Source: Clostridia bacterium (GTDB lineage Bacteria; Bacillota; Clostridia; Lutisporales; Lutisporaceae). From it: 8,033 nucleotides of DNA. Within the stretch, counting starts at the first letter, position 1. Each line of letters starts with the position of its first letter. This document shows, one piece after another, positions 5,180 to 8,033 of this stretch. The stretch covers positions 1 through 8,033 of the forward strand of contig JAQSYB010000076.1 in the NCBI GenBank assembly GCA_029256365.1, written 5' to 3'. Under the pieces are notes generated by a model, which saw only the letters and a list, made by a program, of their open reading frames with translations, did no database searches and had not been told where the DNA came from. The position numbers were made by a program, and so were the translations under genes.

Positions 5180-5947
5180 CTATTTGTTTCTATCATATAT
5201 GATTCTCAAGCCCTCTAGTGTTAAGAGTCCATTTACCACATCAATTGTTTCAGATTCAGAAGCAATTAGCTTTGACAAACCACCAGTAGCGATTACCTTT
5301 GCATTCTCTGCTCCCAATTCCTTCTTCATTCTGCGTACAATGTAATCAACTTGACCAATATATCCAAAGATTACACCAGACTGGATGCTGGCGATTGTAT
5401 TTTTACATATTACTGTTTCAGGCTTTATTAGCTCCACCCTTGGCAGCTTCGCAGTTCTTTGATACAAAGCATCCATGGAAATTCTGATACCAGGAGATAT
5501 CGCTCCACCCAAATACTCACCGCTTTTTGAAATTGCACAATAAGTAGTAGCGGTACCAAAGTCAACAATGATCAGAGGTCCTCCATACATTTCAAAGCCT
5601 GCAACTGCATTTACGATTCTATCTGCTCCAACCTCTTTTGGATTGTCATACTTAATATTCATACCTGTCTTAATACCAGGACCTATAACAAGAGGCTCTC
5701 TTTTAAAGTATTTTCTCGTCATATGCTCCAGAGTATACATGATTGGAGGTACTACACTGCAAATTACCACTGCCTCAACCTCATCCAAGGAATATCCTTG
5801 ATGGGTAAACAGCTGCTTTATCAGTATTCCATATTCATCAGCTGTTTTTTGTGTATCCGTAGCAACTCTCCAGAATTCCATTAATTTTTCTTCTCTATAT
5901 GCGCCTAAAACGATATTTGTATTTCCTACATCAAAAACTAAGATCAT
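5180..5947 (-). CDS. coaX: Type III pantothenate kinase
   Basis: CoaX phosphorylates pantothenate, the first committed step of coenzyme A synthesis. Type III enzymes use a monovalent cation and are not feedback-inhibited by CoA. Using ATG 5947 the protein is 255 aa, normal for the family. Motifs of the ASKHA fold are complete: DVGNTN near the N-terminus (6-11, phosphate 1), GADRI (107-111, containing the catalytic Asp109), DFGTATT (129-135, phosphate 2) and ATGGLSKLIA (220-229, adenosine region). A GTG at 5956 would add three residues, but it is only about 1 nt from the AGGAAGG ribosome binding site, whereas ATG 5947 is 8-9 nt away, so the ATG is preferred. The gene lies 18 nt after birA, a common Clostridia pair with which it is probably co-transcribed and translationally coupled. 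Confidence 0.96.
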   Translation of the reverse strand: MILVFDVGNTNIVLGAYREEKLMEFWRVATDTQKTADEYGILIKQLFTHQGYSLDEVEAVVICSVVPPIMYTLEHMTRKYFKREPLVIGPGIKTGMNIKYDNPKEVGADRIVNAVAGFEMYGGPLIIVDFGTATTYCAISKSGEYLGGAISPGIRISMDALYQRTAKLPRVELIKPETVICKNTIASIQSGVIFGYIGQVDYIVRRMKKELGAENAKVIATGGLSKLIASESETIDVVNGLLTLEGLRIIYDRNK

Positions 5948-5965
5948 ATTGTTCACCCTTCCTTA

Positions 5966-6952
5966 CTATATATATCCATCCATGCCTCTAACGGACACTT
6001 CTCCAGATATGATTTCTTTTATACTGCCATCTTCCAGCCTTAGTAGCAATTGTCCTTCATTGGATATATCCACAACTGTTCCCGTAAGCTGTAGAGAGCT
6101 GCTGGTGACTCTTACCTCTCTGCCTAGAACTGCTGATTTTTCTTTATATTCTTGTATAAAGCTTTCAATCCCACCAGTTTCAATAAAAGCTTTATAATAG
6201 CTTTCAAAATAATTGATGATAGCCGCTGCCAAATCCTTCCGTATTACAGGGTTCCCTGTTTCTATTCTTAAAGATGTAGCAATCTCTTGGAGTTCCTGTG
6301 GAAAGTCTTGAAGCTCTAAGTTCACATTGATGCCAATCCCAACAATTAGATAAATGATTTCATCTTGTTCCGCGCTCATTTCTGTAAGAATCCCACAAAG
6401 CTTCTTCCCATTTAATACGATATCATTGGGCCATTTGATTTTAGGATGCACATTGCATGTTTCTTCTATTGCTTTACAGACAGCACAGGCTGCAAGCAGT
6501 GTGACCTTGGCGGCATCTGCTGGACTTATTTTGGGCTTTAACATGATTGTCATCCAAATACCTTTTTCTTTTGGTGAAACCCATAGCCTGCCTAGTCTTC
6601 CCTTGCCTTTCAGCTGCTCCTCTGCAATAATTATTGTGCCATTTTCAAAACCATCTTCTGCAATTCTTTTTGCATAAAGATTTGTCGAATCTACTTGTTC
6701 AAGATACTGAAAGCTTTGACCAATAAAAACTGTATTTAAATTTTTCTTCATCTCTAGGGGCAGCAAAATATCTGGGCTTTCCAAAAGCTTATAGCCTTTT
6801 CTTGTTTGTGAATCTATGACATAACCCATATCCTTCAGTTGGTTTATACTTTTCCATATAGCTGTTCTTGAAACCTGAAGCCTGTTGCTGATTTCTTCCC
6901 CAGATATATAATCGGGGTGCATTTTTAATTCAAGCAATATTTTTTCCTTCAT
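5966..6952 (-). CDS. birA: Bifunctional biotin--protein ligase / biotin operon repressor
   Basis: BirA makes biotinyl-5'-AMP and attaches biotin to the lysine of carrier domains; with its N-terminal HTH it also represses biotin genes. The 328-aa length matches the two-function form. Residues about 3-57 are a winged HTH (ISGEEISNRLQVSRTAIWKSI), the wing ending in RKGYKL. The ligase domain shows DSTN (88-91), the adenylate-binding loop GKGRLGR (116-122), KWPND (173-177), the catalytic lysine in GKKLCGIL (Lys184) and GIGINV (205-210). The last 50 residues form the SH3-like cap. ATG 6952 has AAGGGGG 7 nt upstream. It lies between a biotin-dependent decarboxylase subunit gene and coaX; the ligase would supply the biotin carrier of that pump. 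I see no classic BirA operator (TTGTTAACC repeats) in the window, so its targets must be elsewhere. Confidence 0.96.
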   Translation of the reverse strand: MKEKILLELKMHPDYISGEEISNRLQVSRTAIWKSINQLKDMGYVIDSQTRKGYKLLESPDILLPLEMKKNLNTVFIGQSFQYLEQVDSTNLYAKRIAEDGFENGTIIIAEEQLKGKGRLGRLWVSPKEKGIWMTIMLKPKISPADAAKVTLLAACAVCKAIEETCNVHPKIKWPNDIVLNGKKLCGILTEMSAEQDEIIYLIVGIGINVNLELQDFPQELQEIATSLRIETGNPVIRKDLAAAIINYFESYYKAFIETGGIESFIQEYKEKSAVLGREVRVTSSSLQLTGTVVDISNEGQLLLRLEDGSIKEIISGEVSVRGMDGYI

Positions 6953-6982
6953 GCTATGACCCCCTTAAATCGATGTTTATTT

Positions 6983-7007
6983 GACTTCCTGAAGTCCCAC
7001 TATTATA
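6983..7007 (-). promoter_or_regulatory. Candidate birA -10 region with adjacent palindrome
   Basis: A TATAAT lies on the minus strand at 7007-7002 in an AT-rich stretch between the oadB terminator and birA. No good -35 is found at 16-18 nt; TTGAAA lies at 21 nt. Immediately downstream GACTTC CT GAAGTC (6983-6996) is a perfect inverted repeat of 6-bp arms, placed where transcription would begin. It could be an operator or a small 5' hairpin. The promoter call is tentative, but a promoter is expected here because oadB ends at a strong terminator. Confidence 0.4.
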
Positions 7008-7056
7008 TAATAATACTTTTTGTAGAAATTTCAAACTTATATTATATTTTTAGCAT

Positions 7057-7111
7057 AAAAAAGCAGATGTATTGGCTATGAACTGCATAACAGTAAACCG
7101 ATACATCTGCT
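7057..7111 (-). terminator. Intrinsic terminator after the decarboxylase beta-subunit gene
   Basis: On the minus strand AGCAGATGTAT (7111-7101) pairs perfectly with ATACATCTGCT's complement arm (7072-7062). A G-U and two G-C pairs extend the stem to 14 bp around a 22-nt loop, and six T follow (7062-7057). The stem begins 22 nt after the oadB stop. This separates the decarboxylase operon from birA. Confidence 0.9.
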
Positions 7112-7133
7112 CCAGTTAAATTGCAATATAATG

Positions 7134-8033
7134 TTATCCTAGCATTGACAGCAATACACCTGCTGCAACAGCAGATCCGATTACTCCCGCTACGTTTGGT
7201 CCCATTGCATGCATTAATAGATAATTGTTTGGATTGTATTCCTGCCCTACCTTCTGTGACACTCTTGCTGCCATTGGCACGGCGGATACTCCTGCTGAGC
7301 CTATTAGCGGATTTACTTTTCCTCCGCTTAATTTATACATGATCTTGCCAAATATAACGCCGCCAGCTGTACCCATTGAAAAAGCAATCAAACCTAAAAC
7401 TACAATAGCAAGGGTTTGTGGCTTTAAAAATAGTTCCCCATTCGCAGTTGCTCCAACTGTAGTACCAAGGAAAATAACGACTATATTCATCAATTCATTT
7501 TGTGCTGTCTTTGACAATCTATTCAATACGCTTTGCAGATCAACAGCTTCTCTTATCAGGTTGCCAAACATAAGCATGCCTACTAATACTGCTGCTGAAG
7601 GAAGTACCAAGGAAACGATTAATGTAACAATTATTGGAAATACAATTTTTTCTGTCTTTGATACAGTTCTAAGCTGCTCCATTACTACTTCTCTTTCCTT
7701 TTGCGTAGTCAAGGCTCTCATAATAGGCGGCTGAATTAATGGCACCAAAGCCATATAGGAATATGCTGCAACAGCTATTGGTCCTAGTAACTCAGGAGCC
7801 AGCTTACTTGCCAAGAATATAGCTGTAGGTCCATCAGCTCCTCCAATGATTCCAATAGATCCAGCTTGTTTTAAGCTGAATTCGATAAAAGGAAGCTTAT
7901 CTAGCAGCAATGCTCCAAGGAAGGTTACAAATATTCCAATTTGTGCTGCAGCTCCAAGAAAAATACTCTTTGGATTTGCAATTAATGGTGCAAAATCTGT
8001 CATAGCACCTACTCCGAAGAATATTAACGGAGG
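7134..8033 (-). CDS. oadB: Na+-translocating biotin-dependent decarboxylase, beta subunit (5' end beyond the right edge)
   Basis: The beta subunit is the integral membrane part of sodium-pumping decarboxylases: it decarboxylates carboxybiotin held on the carrier subunit and moves Na+ outwards. The frame is open to base 8033, with PPLIFFGVGA preceding the internal MTDF, so the Met at 8003 is not the true start; 299 residues are visible of a protein usually near 370-430 aa, lacking the first membrane helices. Key residues known from Klebsiella OadB are present: the aspartate in IIGGADGPTAIF, a tyrosine in AAYSYMALVP, and Asn, Gly, Ser and Arg in NPLIGSAGVSAVPMAARVSQ, followed by HAMGPNVAGVIGSA. 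Several long hydrophobic helices are evident. The substrate (oxaloacetate, methylmalonyl-CoA or glutaconyl-CoA) is set by the alpha subunit, which is outside the window, so the symbol names the family only. Confidence 0.93.
   Translation of the reverse strand, partial: PPLIFFGVGAMTDFAPLIANPKSIFLGAAAQIGIFVTFLGALLLDKLPFIEFSLKQAGSIGIIGGADGPTAIFLASKLAPELLGPIAVAAYSYMALVPLIQPPIMRALTTQKEREVVMEQLRTVSKTEKIVFPIIVTLIVSLVLPSAAVLVGMLMFGNLIREAVDLQSVLNRLSKTAQNELMNIVVIFLGTTVGATANGELFLKPQTLAIVVLGLIAFSMGTAGGVIFGKIMYKLSGGKVNPLIGSAGVSAVPMAARVSQKVGQEYNPNNYLLMHAMGPNVAGVIGSAVAAGVLLSMLG

Noticed and set aside
5948..5956. GTG 5956 as the coaX start
   Set aside because: It is about 1 nt from the AGGAAGG ribosome binding site, too close; ATG 5947 has proper spacing and gives the usual N-terminus MILVFDVGNTN.
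7134..8003. ATG 8003 as the true start of the beta subunit
   Set aside because: The frame remains open to the right edge and the preceding residues PPLIFFGVGA match the family, so this Met is internal.
1..8033. tRNA, rRNA, CRISPR arrays, transposase genes, prophage genes
   Set aside because: No cloverleaf, rRNA-like sequence, regularly spaced repeats or mobile-element enzymes were seen on either strand.

Overview
The window is a gene-dense, AT-rich stretch in which every supported protein gene lies on the minus strand, so transcription runs from the right edge to the left. Gene content and order (oadB, birA, coaX, dusB, then greA-lysS), strong AGGGGG/AGGAGG-type ribosome binding sites, GTG starts and intrinsic terminators ending in U-runs point to a low-GC Firmicute of class Clostridia. 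An anaerobe using a sodium-pumping decarboxylase is likely, but genus is a guess.

Right block (8033 to about 4049). A membrane beta subunit of a Na+-translocating, biotin-dependent decarboxylase (oadB, cut by the right edge) ends at a strong terminator. It is followed by birA (biotin ligase/repressor), coaX (type III pantothenate kinase) and dusB (tRNA dihydrouridine synthase), ending at a perfect 15-bp terminator. The biotin ligase beside a biotin-dependent pump is functionally coherent. The coaX-dusB gap carries a palindromic copy of what looks like a dispersed intergenic repeat.

Middle block (about 4042 to 1464). Three genes interrupt the dusB-greA-lysS order common in Clostridia: a small HTH regulator with a C-terminal sensor-like domain, a protein of the family databases call 'quinate 5-dehydrogenase' (its start is 4 nt after the regulator's stop), and an unrecognised 279-aa protein with a possible degenerate Rossmann half. 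A candidate promoter upstream has a perfect inverted repeat in its spacer, suggesting autoregulation. Between this promoter and the dusB terminator is an unexplained 58-nt tandem-hairpin element.

Left block (1463 to 1). A textbook sigma-A promoter (TTGACA, 17 nt, TATAAT) fires towards greA and the N-terminal part of lysS (cut by the left edge). The roughly 258-nt leader is unusual. It holds a hairpin with a T-rich tail, a 28-codon small ORF with a good Shine-Dalgarno, mutually exclusive pairing segments overlapping that ORF, and an 8-T run. It looks like an attenuator-type leader or a small-RNA gene.

The two most interesting regions are the greA leader and the poorly characterised three-gene cassette. 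The rest is ordinary housekeeping sequence.
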